Shown here: piece after piece, positions 8,657-18,283 of the stretch | Numbering within the stretch: position 1 is the first letter of the stretch | Layout: every line of letters begins with the position of its first letter | Origin: Bacteroidia bacterium | GTDB lineage: Bacteria > Bacteroidota > Bacteroidia > NS11-12g > UBA9320 | Assembly (NCBI GenBank): GCA_018402155.1 | Contig: JAGYJG010000001.1 | Coordinates: 1,694,501-1,758,500 of the forward strand | Reading direction: 5' to 3' | Length of the DNA: 64,000 nt | The notes under the pieces: model-generated | What the model saw: only the letters and a program-made list of their open reading frames with translations | The model's database searches: none | Told to the model about the DNA's origin: nothing | Translations under genes and position numbers: made by a program

Positions 8657-9277
8657 CAAATTGTAAATCTCTTTAATATCTTCTAATATAGCCGTAAAAT
8701 CAAGGTTCAGGTCTATCAGTTTTCCTGTTTCAATGTCAAAAACCCAGCCGTGTATTTGAAGTCCGCGTTCTTTTAAAGCTGTTTGCACAGTGGCTGTTTT
8801 CATCAGATTTATGCATTGCTCTTGTACATTCAGCTCTACCAGTCTATTGTATCTTAGATTTTCTTCAAGTATTGTACCCAATTCTTTTCTATGAATACGG
8901 TAGACGTCTCTAATATTTCGTAGCCAAGGATTTAAAATCCCCAAATCTTGTGCCTGCATTGCCGCCTTTACTCCACCACAGAAATAGTGGCCACAGACGA
9001 TAACGTGTTTCACTTTCAATTGATTAATAGCATAATTGATAACTGACATAACGTTTAGATCTACACTAATGACCATATTTGCTATATTTCTATGCACAAA
9101 TAGTTCTCCGGGTTTTGCTCCCATTATTTCCTCTGCTGTAGCTCGGCTATCTGAGCATCCTATATATAGCACCTCTGGACTCTGGCCTTTTGCTAAATTT
9201 GAAAAATACGCACTATCTACAGACTTCTTTGCTGCTATCCAATTTTTATTGTTTTCAAATGCTTGTTTTAAATCCAT
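8651..9277 (-). CDS. can: Beta-class carbonic anhydrase
   Basis: Reversible hydration of CO2 to bicarbonate, 208 residues, cytoplasmic. Zinc ligands are visible: Cys41 in CSDSR, with the Asp43/Arg45 dyad, and His97/Cys100 in HYFCGG. Other family motifs are GELFVHRNIAN and SVINYAINQLKVKHVIVCGH. The C-terminal WVFDIETGKL is also typical. It stands alone, convergent with pdxJ, and supplies bicarbonate for carboxylation and pH balance. No unusual features. Confidence 0.96.
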   Translation of the reverse strand: MDLKQAFENNKNWIAAKKSVDSAYFSNLAKGQSPEVLYIGCSDSRATAEEIMGAKPGELFVHRNIANMVISVDLNVMSVINYAINQLKVKHVIVCGHYFCGGVKAAMQAQDLGILNPWLRNIRDVYRIHRKELGTILEENLRYNRLVELNVQEQCINLMKTATVQTALKERGLQIHGWVFDIETGKLIDLNLDFTAILEDIKEIYNLG

Positions 9278-9458
9278 GCTTTAGTTGGTTGTGGAATAGT
9301 CAACGAAATAAACCTATTGTTTAGTAGAATACAAGAGCAGCCTCTGATATATTTTTAGCACTCCTTTTCATAGTTAGGTATTCTCAGCTGTATCATCCGT
9401 ATGGCACATAATCTTATTTCAACATATCAAAGTGCTAAAAGACTATATTGCCAAATAA

Positions 9459-9492
9459 AAAACGCCCAAAGCGATGTTCACTTTGGGCGTTT
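9459..9492 (-). terminator. Rho-independent terminator of the esterase-like gene
   Basis: Perfect inverted repeat AAACGCCCAAAG (9460-9471) / CTTTGGGCGTTT (9481-9492) with a 9-base loop. Read on the minus strand it ends in a T6 run, 20 bases past the stop codon at 9513. The stem is GC-rich compared with its surroundings. Confidence 0.9.
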
Positions 9493-9512
9493 CACATGTA
9501 TTATTAAGAAAT

Positions 9513-11195
9513 TTAATTTTTAATAAATTTTGTAGAAACCATGCCTACAGAAGTACTAATATTGACAAAGTAGTAACCCGCCTTTAAAGTATCTAAGTTT
9601 ACAGCAACCTTATTGCTAGGGCTCTCAGTACGCACAATTCGTCCTGTCACATCTGTTATTGTTATACTCTTTACCTCATAAATAGCATCTACAGTAATAT
9701 TTACTAAATTATTAGCAGGATTAGGGTATACCTGAGCAGCATTGCTTGGTAGTATCTCTTTAGTGTTGAGTAGTGACAAGTCAATATCTCCATTGATTAG
9801 TGCCAATCTTGGGCACATATAACCTAGAATTGTATCTATATAGGTTCGAGATTTCAAAGAGCTCATATCTGGATTGCTTTGCAAGCTGTTCATATGCGCA
9901 GTGATAGGCATTCCTCCTGCCTGTCCAACAACTGCAGTAGCTAGACCAGAGTTTGGATCCCACAATTGCCAAGGGCTAGCCTCATTATTTAAAACAGTTG
10001 CGTTTAATGGTCTCACTACCGGAAAAAGTCCCTCTACATCTGTACTTACGGTTATTTTGTCAAAGGGTGATGCATAGATATAATCAAACTCTTTGCCGTA
10101 TGAAGCGCGAGCAGCAGTAGTATATACATCGTTTGCTTTTATATCTTTTATAGCATCATTATTTCCAAGAGCTACGGCTTTTTTTACATACAAGTTTCCG
10201 CCTTGTACATCTACCACGTCTTCGTTGGTAGTAGGCACTATAACAGTACCTTCATTAAAAGGCGCAAATGGATCTCTAATGCAGTGAAATGAAATCATAG
10301 GAGCATCTCCAGCTTCTAGCCACGAGGTATCAGCCAATGCACCGCCAGCTGTTATTACAGCTGAAATATCAGAGGAGGTAGTAGAGGTCCCATAAAGATT
10401 CAAAAGACCACCACTTCCGTCTATTTCACCAACTACGTTACGATTGATGTACGAATCGCCTATGCCACCCACTCTAAACTTGGGTAACTCCATCTCTTCA
10501 TTTTTATCCAATGTTTCATAAGCTAGCGCTACATATGCGCCGGTGCCTTCTCCGTACAAGGCAATTTTGTTTGGATCTATACCATAAGTGGCTGAGTTAT
10601 CTTTGAGATTTCTAACTGCTTGTTTTACATCGTGTATCGCTCTATAAACTGCATTCAAAAGCTGTCCACGTCTTACATCAGCCTGTTCAGCAAGAGGATT
10701 CCATCCTAATCTGTAATTAACAGATACAGCTACATAGCCTCTTTTTGCCCATTCGGTACATAGTATAATAGCAGTACTATCTGTTTTGATACCGTTTGGT
10801 GAGCCATTTATTGGCGGTGGCAAGAAATTGCCAGTGTGAATGAACACTACTACTGGTCTGTTAGTAGTAGCATCTACTGAAGTTTTAGGTTTGTAGATAT
10901 CCATTTTAACAGTGGTCACTTTCAAATCTGTAGATGCATCTGTAGGGTTAAAAAACTTTGCCGGTATGGGCTGGCTCATTGCTATTGCCGTGCGAATTTC
11001 AGTAATGTCGCGCCCCACATTCATCTGATTAGAGGTTGTTGAAGTAAGGAAATCAATGTTTGTAGCATAGTCAACATTTGAAGTTACTTCAATATCCGTT
11101 TGAGTGTAGATTGGGTCTACATAGCGGGTTTGAGCATTAACACCAAGGGCCATTCCAGCCATTAGTATTGTAGAAAGGATGTACTGTTTTTTCAT
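9513..11195 (-). CDS. T9SS-exported alpha/beta-hydrolase (carboxylesterase-like), nucleophile replaced
   Basis: A 560-residue secreted protein: signal peptide (1-21, cut after NAQ), an alpha/beta-hydrolase domain (about 95-400) and a C-terminal T9SS type A sorting domain (about 478-560; VYPNPANNLVNITV, ITDVTGRIV, LKAGYYFVNI). The hydrolase part resembles type-B carboxylesterases or feruloyl-esterase-like enzymes (VVVFIHTGNF, GYVAVSVNYRLGWNP, DVKQAVRNL). At the nucleophile elbow, where GESAG or GxSxG is expected, the sequence reads GEGTG (215-219), so the serine position is Gly217. Either the protein is catalytically dead and binds a ligand, or another residue serves. It lies 56 bases behind a TonB receptor gene in the same operon. 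Confidence 0.85.
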   Translation of the reverse strand: MKKQYILSTILMAGMALGVNAQTRYVDPIYTQTDIEVTSNVDYATNIDFLTSTTSNQMNVGRDITEIRTAIAMSQPIPAKFFNPTDASTDLKVTTVKMDIYKPKTSVDATTNRPVVVFIHTGNFLPPPINGSPNGIKTDSTAIILCTEWAKRGYVAVSVNYRLGWNPLAEQADVRRGQLLNAVYRAIHDVKQAVRNLKDNSATYGIDPNKIALYGEGTGAYVALAYETLDKNEEMELPKFRVGGIGDSYINRNVVGEIDGSGGLLNLYGTSTTSSDISAVITAGGALADTSWLEAGDAPMISFHCIRDPFAPFNEGTVIVPTTNEDVVDVQGGNLYVKKAVALGNNDAIKDIKANDVYTTAARASYGKEFDYIYASPFDKITVSTDVEGLFPVVRPLNATVLNNEASPWQLWDPNSGLATAVVGQAGGMPITAHMNSLQSNPDMSSLKSRTYIDTILGYMCPRLALINGDIDLSLLNTKEILPSNAAQVYPNPANNLVNITVDAIYEVKSITITDVTGRIVRTESPSNKVAVNLDTLKAGYYFVNISTSVGMVSTKFIKN

Positions 11196-11251
11196 TTGTA
11201 TGATTTATTTAAAATTGTGGGGGCAATATAAGTAAAATAAATATTTACAAT

Positions 11252-14113
11252 TTAGTCTTTTTTAAACACTAAATTGTGTTGTGCAGAGAAGTAAACCATA
11301 CGGCCTACAAAAGGGCCTCCGTATACTTGGTAGTTTAAGTTGTTGAATACACTACGTTGATTATTTTCACCTTCTAGGTCAAACAATGGCATGATGCCCA
11401 AAATATTACTCCCACCTAATTTAAAAGTTGTATTCCACCGAGGAACTTGGTAATTTATTTGTGCATCAAGCATGTCATAGGTGGGCACCGTTCCTGTAAA
11501 TTGAGGAGACCCTTCAAAGACAAAACCCTCTATCCATTTGTAATTAATCCCGAAGCCAAAGTTTTCATTTTTTAAAAGAGGCAACTTAATTTTTGTCCCG
11601 CTAAAACTTATATTAAACTTATGCTCTGGCGTATTAAATGCAGGTATAATTGGATCATCCGCCCCTTTTTTATTGAGTACGTTCCACGAGTAATTGGCCC
11701 CTAGATTATATTTTTTAAAAAAATAATTGATTCCAATAGAAACTCCTTGTGTGGTTACGGTTTCTCGTGCATTGGCTGCAATACGATAGGCATTTACAAA
11801 AAGTGGAGTTGCTCGAGTATCTGAATTGAAGTAAACCGGGTCAAGGCCAATATTATACCCAATAAAGTCCGTATATGAAGTATAATAAATACCTGCGTCT
11901 ATGAAGAGTGATTGGTCAAAAATATTTCCTTTATAACCTAACTCCAGGGTGCGCGCCTGCTCTGGTCGTATTGGATCCACATTATAATAGTTGAGTAGGC
12001 CTCTATCTGCCTCGTTAGCGTAAGCATCTCTAAAAGATTCTATACTAACTAGTGAGTCAAAACCATTGAGATTTCCGAGCAAAGTAGCTCTGCCCACATC
12101 ATAAAAAAGGTATTGATCTGCTAAGGTTGGATTACGAATTGCAGAGCTAAATGATACCCTAAAAACATGATTGGTTCTATGCTTATAGATAAATGATGCT
12201 GCAGGGGAAAATAATACTCTAAAATTTTGATTCTTGTCTACACGAGTAGTTGCATTGGCTATTATTCTATCCCTCATCCAGCGTTTTTCTATACCGCCAT
12301 ATACCCCTACTTCATAGTTGGTTATCACTATACCTCCTGTATCATTCAATATAGTACCTTGGGAGTTTGGTCTGTATAGTCTACCATTTCCACCAATCGT
12401 AATTTTACCAAAAGTAGGTGTAAAAATATATTGCCCTTGGAGGTGATAGAGTGCAGATCGATCAAAAAAACGAGTACCCCCGTCAGTAAATAGTCTGCCC
12501 CTAATATCATTAAAAGTAGAGTCAAACACTGATGTTTCCGGATTTAAACGGTTTGCATCCACAAGTGTTCTACTTTGTGCATGCAAATCTGCCAATGCCG
12601 TTTTATTGTCAGCTAAAAATGGTTGATAAAAGTTTGCAGACCAATTCTCTAAATTTCCGTGCACATTAGGGTCGTATTTAGGATAGCCAGGTAGCTGCTC
12701 TACCTGCTTTGCAAAACGAAAGGGTGCACTTCTCCAAGTACGCGTGTAAGCATTATACCACTGACCTTCTTCATTAGAAACTTCGTTGAGTCTAAAAGCG
12801 GTAGTTACAATATCATATGTGGTTCCAGCATCTTCATTGGTACTATATGCCCGTATAAAAAATTTGTCCTTCTTTTTTAGTTCTATGTGGTTTTGCCAAA
12901 ATTGTATTCCCTCTAATCTGTAGCGGTTATCTCCTTGATAAACTGTATTTCCTGTACTGAAATTGAACGAATAGTCAAGCTGAACATCGTTCACAAAACG
13001 ATAGCTAAGCGTCGTATTTAGTTTTAAGTTATTGGTGTTGTAATCTACCAAATCCCGTTCATTGTAACCGGTTCTATAAAAAGCACCAAGACCTGGAGTA
13101 GTAAGGTGACCAGCAGTATCCGCGTAGTTGTCATTGCCTGCGGTTAGTACTTCATCCCCATATCTATTTACCGCATCATAGCCTCCGGGGTTTGTTTCGT
13201 CATGTTCGCTATCTTGGGTAGGATTGTAGTTTTCTGCCTCCCAATCATAGGCTTGCATATAAAAAGCATTTACCTTATATCCAAATGTCTTTCTACCTTT
13301 CTTATTGGTAAAATAATCGGCATAGCGCACCGCTAGCTGCGCTAAATTTCGTTCTCCTACTTTCACTTCTGATAGTACCCCCGGAAAATCATATGATTCT
13401 TTGGTTTCCATACTAATAACCCCGTTGAATGCATTGGGACCATAAAAAGCACTACTTGCTCCAGCTATTACATTTACCCTTCGTATGTCCAAATCGCTGG
13501 CTCCCAAAAAATTGCCTAACGCAAAATTTAACCCGGGACTTTGATTGTCCACACCATCTATGAGCTGTAGCGATCGAACTGGACTAGTGCTATTAAACCC
13601 TCGAGTATTCACTACCCTAAAACCCAAACTTGCTGCCGTCACGTCTACTCCTTTTAGATTTCCCAAACTCTCATAAAAAGAAGCTGCTGGCGCATCTTTT
13701 ATTGCTTCTATGCCTATAGATTCTATAGTCAGCGGGGCTTCTTTTTGCTTTTCGGTTACTCTACTTGCCTTCACCGTAGCACCAGTCAATAAATTTTCTG
13801 TGCTTTCTGTCATTATTATTTTCAAAAGTTCAGAACTTGTCACATTTACTCTTTTATCCTCATAGCCCAAATAAGACACCAAGATAATCACAGGTTTTTT
13901 ACTTACTTGTATAGAAAAGTCACCATTGACGTCGGTTATAGCACCTTTTCCTTTTATTTCTGGTAGTGTGATGTAGGCGCCTATCAGCGGCTCCCTGTCC
14001 CTATTAGTTACTTTTCCACCTATGATTATATTTTGGGCATTTAGTGTGCCTCCAACAAGAAGCAAAGCACTGAAAGCCAAAGTTTTGAGCGTAGATCTCA
14101 AACGTTCTGTCAT
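11252..14113 (-). CDS. TonB-dependent receptor with carboxypeptidase-regulatory-like N-domain
   Basis: A 953-residue outer-membrane receptor. Order: signal peptide (1-26, cut after LNAQ), a CarboxypepD_reg-like beta-sandwich (about 28-110: GGKVTNRDREPLIGAYI...DVNGDFSI), a plug domain (about 115-235: KDAPAASFYESLGNLKGVDV, INTRGF-like VVNTRGFNS, GASSAFYGPNAFNGVI), then a 22-strand barrel ending in an aromatic-rich strand (MVYFSAQHNLVFKKD). It imports a bulky ligand using TonB energy. No SusD partner is adjacent; instead the T9SS esterase-like gene follows after 56 bases, suggesting joint handling of one substrate. TATTTTCG at 14137-14144 is a near-match -7 box. Confidence 0.93.
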   Translation of the reverse strand: MTERLRSTLKTLAFSALLLVGGTLNAQNIIIGGKVTNRDREPLIGAYITLPEIKGKGAITDVNGDFSIQVSKKPVIILVSYLGYEDKRVNVTSSELLKIIMTESTENLLTGATVKASRVTEKQKEAPLTIESIGIEAIKDAPAASFYESLGNLKGVDVTAASLGFRVVNTRGFNSTSPVRSLQLIDGVDNQSPGLNFALGNFLGASDLDIRRVNVIAGASSAFYGPNAFNGVISMETKESYDFPGVLSEVKVGERNLAQLAVRYADYFTNKKGRKTFGYKVNAFYMQAYDWEAENYNPTQDSEHDETNPGGYDAVNRYGDEVLTAGNDNYADTAGHLTTPGLGAFYRTGYNERDLVDYNTNNLKLNTTLSYRFVNDVQLDYSFNFSTGNTVYQGDNRYRLEGIQFWQNHIELKKKDKFFIRAYSTNEDAGTTYDIVTTAFRLNEVSNEEGQWYNAYTRTWRSAPFRFAKQVEQLPGYPKYDPNVHGNLENWSANFYQPFLADNKTALADLHAQSRTLVDANRLNPETSVFDSTFNDIRGRLFTDGGTRFFDRSALYHLQGQYIFTPTFGKITIGGNGRLYRPNSQGTILNDTGGIVITNYEVGVYGGIEKRWMRDRIIANATTRVDKNQNFRVLFSPAASFIYKHRTNHVFRVSFSSAIRNPTLADQYLFYDVGRATLLGNLNGFDSLVSIESFRDAYANEADRGLLNYYNVDPIRPEQARTLELGYKGNIFDQSLFIDAGIYYTSYTDFIGYNIGLDPVYFNSDTRATPLFVNAYRIAANARETVTTQGVSIGINYFFKKYNLGANYSWNVLNKKGADDPIIPAFNTPEHKFNISFSGTKIKLPLLKNENFGFGINYKWIEGFVFEGSPQFTGTVPTYDMLDAQINYQVPRWNTTFKLGGSNILGIMPLFDLEGENNQRSVFNNLNYQVYGGPFVGRMVYFSAQHNLVFKKD

Positions 14114-14227
14114 TACTATTTTTAGTTTATCTGTTTCGAAAATAATGATAAATACAATTGATTGTCTAGTCTTGGGTATAATTTGATGAAAATATTTACC
14201 TCTAAGCTTTTATTTTCGTGCATCACC

Positions 14228-15229
14228 ATGAACAAAATTCTCAGCACTTTTATTTTTTTAATTGTACTCGTTTCTTTGGTTTATTTAGCAGGGCCCGCCC
14301 CCAAAAAATTAGAAGTTGACCCTTCAGTACAAGCCTTGATGGATCCTACTAATTTTAACCCAAATTATGTAGCCGAGGCCGTAGAACAGCACGAAGCCAA
14401 TTTAGATATAAAACCAGGAAATGAATCACAGCTATACTGGGCAGATAGCGCAAGCAAGAAAACTCCTTTTGTGCTGCTTTACTTACACGGTTTTTCTGCT
14501 TGTCCGGAGGAGGGGCAGCCCATTTACTTAAATTTTGCAAAACGATATAAAATGAACGCGTATGCCCCACTCCTAGCAGAGCACGGCCTTGTAGAGGATG
14601 AACCTATGTTGCATTTTACAGCCGAAAAATACCTGGAATCTGCCAAACAAGCACTAAGACTTGCCCACCTTATGGGAGATAGCGTGATAGTAATGAGCAC
14701 CAGCACCGGCAGCACTGCCGCACTATTTTTGGCAAGTGGCCAAAACAACATACACAGCCTCATTTGCTACTCTCCAAATGTTGCCATATACGACCCGAAA
14801 AGCAAATTATTAGCGGGACCATGGGGGTTAGAAATAGCAAGAAAAGTGAAAGCAAGCAACTACCACACATGGGAAGCACCAGGTGAAGCCGCCCAATATT
14901 GGCATCTAAAATACAGACTAGAATCACTGGTAGAGCTTCAGCGCTTGGTAGAATCCACTATGACTGAGGCTACGTTTCAGCGCGTAAAAGTCCCTACGTT
15001 TATTGCATATTATTACAAAAATGAAGTAGAGCAGGACCACGTGGTTTCTGTGCCAAGACTATTGGAAATGTACCAACAGCTTGGCTCTCCAATAAAAAAG
15101 AAAGTGGCTCTACCTAACGTTAGTAAACATGCCTTAGCGAGTCAGTATTTTTCCAAAGACCTAGGGAGTGTATCGCGTGAAACCTTTTTATTTGCTGACG
15201 ATCTACTGGGTCTCTCGCCAGCTCAGTAG
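14228..15229 (+). CDS. Membrane-anchored alpha/beta hydrolase
   Basis: A 333-residue protein starting at ATG 14228 (MNKILSTF...), with a signal-anchor helix (about residues 4-22). The upstream in-frame ATGs (14162, 14186) would place the -7-like box TATTTTCG (14211-14218) inside the gene. The hydrolase domain has LLYLHGFSACPEEG (oxyanion region), a nucleophile elbow STSTGS (serine in S-T-S-T-G), an acidic residue near EVEQDHVVS and a late histidine (VSKHALAS), so the triad seems complete. Lipase, esterase or lysophospholipase activity is likely; the substrate is unknown. It is divergent from the TonB receptor gene. Confidence 0.8.
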   Translation: MNKILSTFIFLIVLVSLVYLAGPAPKKLEVDPSVQALMDPTNFNPNYVAEAVEQHEANLDIKPGNESQLYWADSASKKTPFVLLYLHGFSACPEEGQPIYLNFAKRYKMNAYAPLLAEHGLVEDEPMLHFTAEKYLESAKQALRLAHLMGDSVIVMSTSTGSTAALFLASGQNNIHSLICYSPNVAIYDPKSKLLAGPWGLEIARKVKASNYHTWEAPGEAAQYWHLKYRLESLVELQRLVESTMTEATFQRVKVPTFIAYYYKNEVEQDHVVSVPRLLEMYQQLGSPIKKKVALPNVSKHALASQYFSKDLGSVSRETFLFADDLLGLSPAQ

Positions 15230-15248
15230 GCTGCATCACGTATTGTTT

Positions 15249-16016
15249 TTAGCGCTTTTTAAAACTGTCGATTGCTTTTTTAGTAAAGTCAGAAAGTACT
15301 AAATGTCCACTCATAGCCGCTCTATCTGCAAGTAATGTTTCCCAGTTTTCGGTTCCACGCCAAAAAACCTGTTTGAGTAATCGCATTGCTTCGGGATTGC
15401 TATTTTTCAGTTTATTAGCCAATGTGCTTATGGCGCTGTCCATCTCCTCTGCCGTATCAAATATATCTGCATACAATCCTTTAGATTTAGCCCATTCGGC
15501 GGTTTGCCATTCTGTGGCATCTATGGCTAACTGAGTCATAGCCGAAAGGCCGATTTTTCTTTCTACGGCTGGCCCTACCACAAACGGCCCAATACCTACC
15601 GCAAGTTCACTCAGTTTTACAGAAGCGTGCGTAGTAGCCAATGTATAGTCAAAAGACGCTGCCAAACCTACTCCCCCTCCTACGGCTTTACCTTGCACCC
15701 GCCCAATTATAAATTTTGGGCACGTGCGGCAGGCATTTATCACATTGGCAAATCCAGAGAAAAACACTTTGCCAATGTCTAAATCATCAATAGCTACAAG
15801 CTCATCAAAACTTGCTCCTGCACAAAAAGTGCGCTCACCAGCGCTGCGCACTACTATTACTAAAACTTGGTCATCTGTGCCCAATGCTGTAATAGTATTG
15901 GCCAGTTTAGCAAGTACTTTGCCGGGTAGTGAGTTGCTAAGTGGATGATAAAATTCTACAGTCGCTACACCGTTTTCTGTAGTGTAGTATACGTCTCCTT
16001 GGTCTATTGCATTCAT
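15249..16016 (-). CDS. Enoyl-CoA hydratase/isomerase (crotonase) family protein
   Basis: A 255-residue crotonase-fold enzyme acting on acyl-CoA. The oxyanion-hole segments are FCAGASFDEL and VQGKAVGGGVGLAASFD, and the SELAVGIGPFVVGPAVERKIG stretch carries the usual acidic position. I start at ATG 16016 (MNAIDQGDVYY): the alternative TTG at 16025 lies within an exact -7 box (16023-16030). It follows paaZ on the same strand after 124 bases but has its own promoter. A PaaF/PaaG-like role in phenylacetyl-CoA breakdown fits the neighbour, but generic beta-oxidation or leucine catabolism cannot be excluded. Confidence 0.88.
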   Translation of the reverse strand: MNAIDQGDVYYTTENGVATVEFYHPLSNSLPGKVLAKLANTITALGTDDQVLVIVVRSAGERTFCAGASFDELVAIDDLDIGKVFFSGFANVINACRTCPKFIIGRVQGKAVGGGVGLAASFDYTLATTHASVKLSELAVGIGPFVVGPAVERKIGLSAMTQLAIDATEWQTAEWAKSKGLYADIFDTAEEMDSAISTLANKLKNSNPEAMRLLKQVFWRGTENWETLLADRAAMSGHLVLSDFTKKAIDSFKKR

Positions 16017-16022
16017 TGAGTG

Positions 16023-16030
16023 CAAATGTA
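16023..16030 (-). promoter_or_regulatory. -7 box for the enoyl-CoA hydratase gene
   Basis: TACATTTG on the minus strand, an exact TAnnTTTG, ends six bases before ATG 16016 and contains the alternative TTG start. It therefore decides the start codon. Confidence 0.6.
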
Positions 16031-16140
16031 ACTGTTTCTTGAAATCGACGTGACACGAGTTATATCCAAAAAATATACTTTTCGAGCTTTGTGCGTGTGA
16101 TAATTATCTTGTTTCAAAGAATATAACCTCTCAAATCTGC

Positions 16141-18195
16141 CTATAACTCATCTTCTTGGTTGCGCTTTTTCACCATAGTAAGTATAGTAGCAAGGGCTAC
16201 TGTATCGCCCGTTTCATCATACACATCTACCAAAAATTTTATGATTCCTTTAGCCACGTCTTCTTCCGACTTTTTCTCTTGGTTTATTTTTTCTTTACAA
16301 GTAAAACGAACCCCTATAGTAGCTCCAGGATACACAGGCTTTGTAAAGCGGCACTCATCCAAACCATAATTGAGCAAAACAGGGCCTTTTTTGGCATCTA
16401 CAAAAAGACCTGCAGCCTTGCTCAGCACAAAATATCCGTGAGCTACTCGCCCCTCGAAAGTGGTACCTTGGAGCGAAGTTTCGTCCATATGTGCATAAAA
16501 ATTATCTCCGCTCACATTGGCAAAGTTTACAATGTCAGCCACAGTGATGGTATGCTTGGCAGTTATCACCGTTTCACCTACTTCTATATCTTCAAAATAC
16601 TTACGAAAAGGATGCACCTCTTTTTCCTTATATTCTCCACCGTATTGATAGCGTTGGGTTATTTCGGTCAGCATACTAGGATGACCTTGCAGTGCGGTGC
16701 GCTGCAAATAGTGCTTTACACTTCCTATACCGCCTAGTTCTTCTCCCCCACCTGCCCTGCCTGGCCCACCGTGCATAAGCTGCGGCATGGGCGATCCGTG
16801 CCCGGTGCTCTCTGGTGCTGACTCCTCATTTAGTACCAAAATTCTACCGTGGTACGCAGCAGCTTCTATGGCATATTCCGTGGCTATCGCTACATCAGAG
16901 GTAGCGATGGTGCTTACTAGAGAGCCTTTCCCCATTTTGGCTAATTCTACAGCTTGCTCAATACCCCTGTAAGGCATCAGCGTACTCACCGGGCCAAAAC
17001 ATTCTATCTCGTGGGAATCAATATTTTGAAGTGGATTAGTATTCAACATGAGTATTGGCGGCAAAAAAGCTCCTTTATTTTTGTCGGCACCTACTACCAC
17101 ATAGGTATCTAAATCGCCTACCACTATAGGAGTCTTTTTCGCCATTTCGACCACTCTACTGCGTACTAGTTCCATTTGCTTTCTATTGACCATAGCACCC
17201 ATACGGACGCCATCTGCTGCGGGATCGCCCACGGTGGTTTGCGCCAAACTTTTGCCAAGGGCTATTTGCACATCTTCCAAGTATTTTTCAGGTACCATTA
17301 TTCGGCGTATTGCCGTACATTTTTGGCCAGATTTGGTTGTCATTTCGCGGCGCACCTCTTTTATAAAAATATCAAAGGTTGGGCTACCAGGTGAAGCATC
17401 TTCGCCCAATATCGCAGCATTCAAACTATCGGCTTCCATATTAAACGGAATGGCATTTTCAATGATATGGGGCATACTTTTCAACATTCTTCCTGTTTTG
17501 GCACTGCCGGTAAACGTTACTAAATCTTGAGAGGTAAGACTGTCTAAAATACCATGCCCCTTGCCGCAGTCTAGCTGTAAGGCTCCCTCTGGCACTATGC
17601 CACTGGCTACAATGTCTGCTACCATGGCCTGGGTCAGGTAAGACGTTATCTCAGAAGGCTTTACTATAGCAGGAACGCCTGCCAAGAGGTTGGCACTGAG
17701 CTTTTCTAGCATTCCCCAAATGGGAAAATTGAAGGCATTGATATGGATAACTACACCCTGTTTTGGACTCATAATATGCTGTCCCACAAAGGTGTTATTC
17801 TTACTTATTTTTGCTGTTTCTCCATCTACATAAAAACGCTGATTTCCCAGTTGCCTGCGCAAACTTGCGTAAGAAAACAGTGTACCAATACCCCCGTCTA
17901 TATCTACCCAGCTATCGCCCTTTGTAGCTCCAGAGAGGTAACTGATGTCGTAGTATTTTTTCTTTATACTGTCTAGGTATAAGGCAAGTTTTTTGAGCAT
18001 ATATCCCCGCTCATAAAAAGTCATGGCACGTAGCGCCTTGCCACCCACTCTCCGCCCATAGTCTATCATGGCCTCATAGTCCAAACCTTCACTTCCAGCC
18101 GTACTTATAAGCTCACCAGTAATGGCGTTGTACTGCTCAAATCCGGCACCTTCATGTGCCACCCAATGCCCTTCGGCGTAGTTTTTCAGTTTCAT
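16141..18195 (-). CDS. paaZ: Bifunctional oxepin-CoA hydrolase / semialdehyde dehydrogenase
   Basis: A 684-residue two-domain enzyme of aerobic phenylacetate catabolism. Residues 1-~525 are an aldehyde dehydrogenase (INAFNFPIWG, FTGSAKTG, Glu254 in NMEADSLN, catalytic Cys293 in GQKCTAIRR). Residues ~540-684 are a MaoC-type hotdog hydratase (FANVSGDNFYAHMDE, VAHGYFVLS). It opens the oxepin-CoA ring and oxidises the resulting aldehyde. Length, domain order and the signature RAGGGEELGG match E. coli PaaZ throughout. The ring epoxidase genes paaABCDE and the ligase paaK are not in the window, so the pathway must be completed elsewhere if it works. Confidence 0.96.
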   Translation of the reverse strand: MKLKNYAEGHWVAHEGAGFEQYNAITGELISTAGSEGLDYEAMIDYGRRVGGKALRAMTFYERGYMLKKLALYLDSIKKKYYDISYLSGATKGDSWVDIDGGIGTLFSYASLRRQLGNQRFYVDGETAKISKNNTFVGQHIMSPKQGVVIHINAFNFPIWGMLEKLSANLLAGVPAIVKPSEITSYLTQAMVADIVASGIVPEGALQLDCGKGHGILDSLTSQDLVTFTGSAKTGRMLKSMPHIIENAIPFNMEADSLNAAILGEDASPGSPTFDIFIKEVRREMTTKSGQKCTAIRRIMVPEKYLEDVQIALGKSLAQTTVGDPAADGVRMGAMVNRKQMELVRSRVVEMAKKTPIVVGDLDTYVVVGADKNKGAFLPPILMLNTNPLQNIDSHEIECFGPVSTLMPYRGIEQAVELAKMGKGSLVSTIATSDVAIATEYAIEAAAYHGRILVLNEESAPESTGHGSPMPQLMHGGPGRAGGGEELGGIGSVKHYLQRTALQGHPSMLTEITQRYQYGGEYKEKEVHPFRKYFEDIEVGETVITAKHTITVADIVNFANVSGDNFYAHMDETSLQGTTFEGRVAHGYFVLSKAAGLFVDAKKGPVLLNYGLDECRFTKPVYPGATIGVRFTCKEKINQEKKSEEDVAKGIIKFLVDVYDETGDTVALATILTMVKKRNQEDEL

Positions 18196-18221
18196 AAACT
18201 ATGTTCTCTATTGATGCGAGG

Positions 18222-18229
18222 CAAAGTTA
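18222..18229 (-). promoter_or_regulatory. -7 box for paaZ
   Basis: TAACTTTG on the minus strand is an exact TAnnTTTG, 26 bases before the paaZ ATG. Confidence 0.55.
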
Positions 18230-18271
18230 AGAAAAGATAAGGAGTCTTTATTCCTTTTGCGCTAAATGCAC

Positions 18272-18279
18272 TAATCTTG
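18272..18279 (+). promoter_or_regulatory. Possible -7 box for the HAD gene
   Basis: TAATCTTG differs from TAnnTTTG at one position and ends four bases before the ATG at 18284, implying a leaderless or nearly leaderless mRNA. Confidence 0.35.
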
Positions 18280-18283
18280 CACT

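Noticed and set aside
16156-16737. 193-codon plus-strand frame inside paaZ
   Set aside because: Antisense to the conserved MaoC domain of PaaZ, with no own motifs or promoter.
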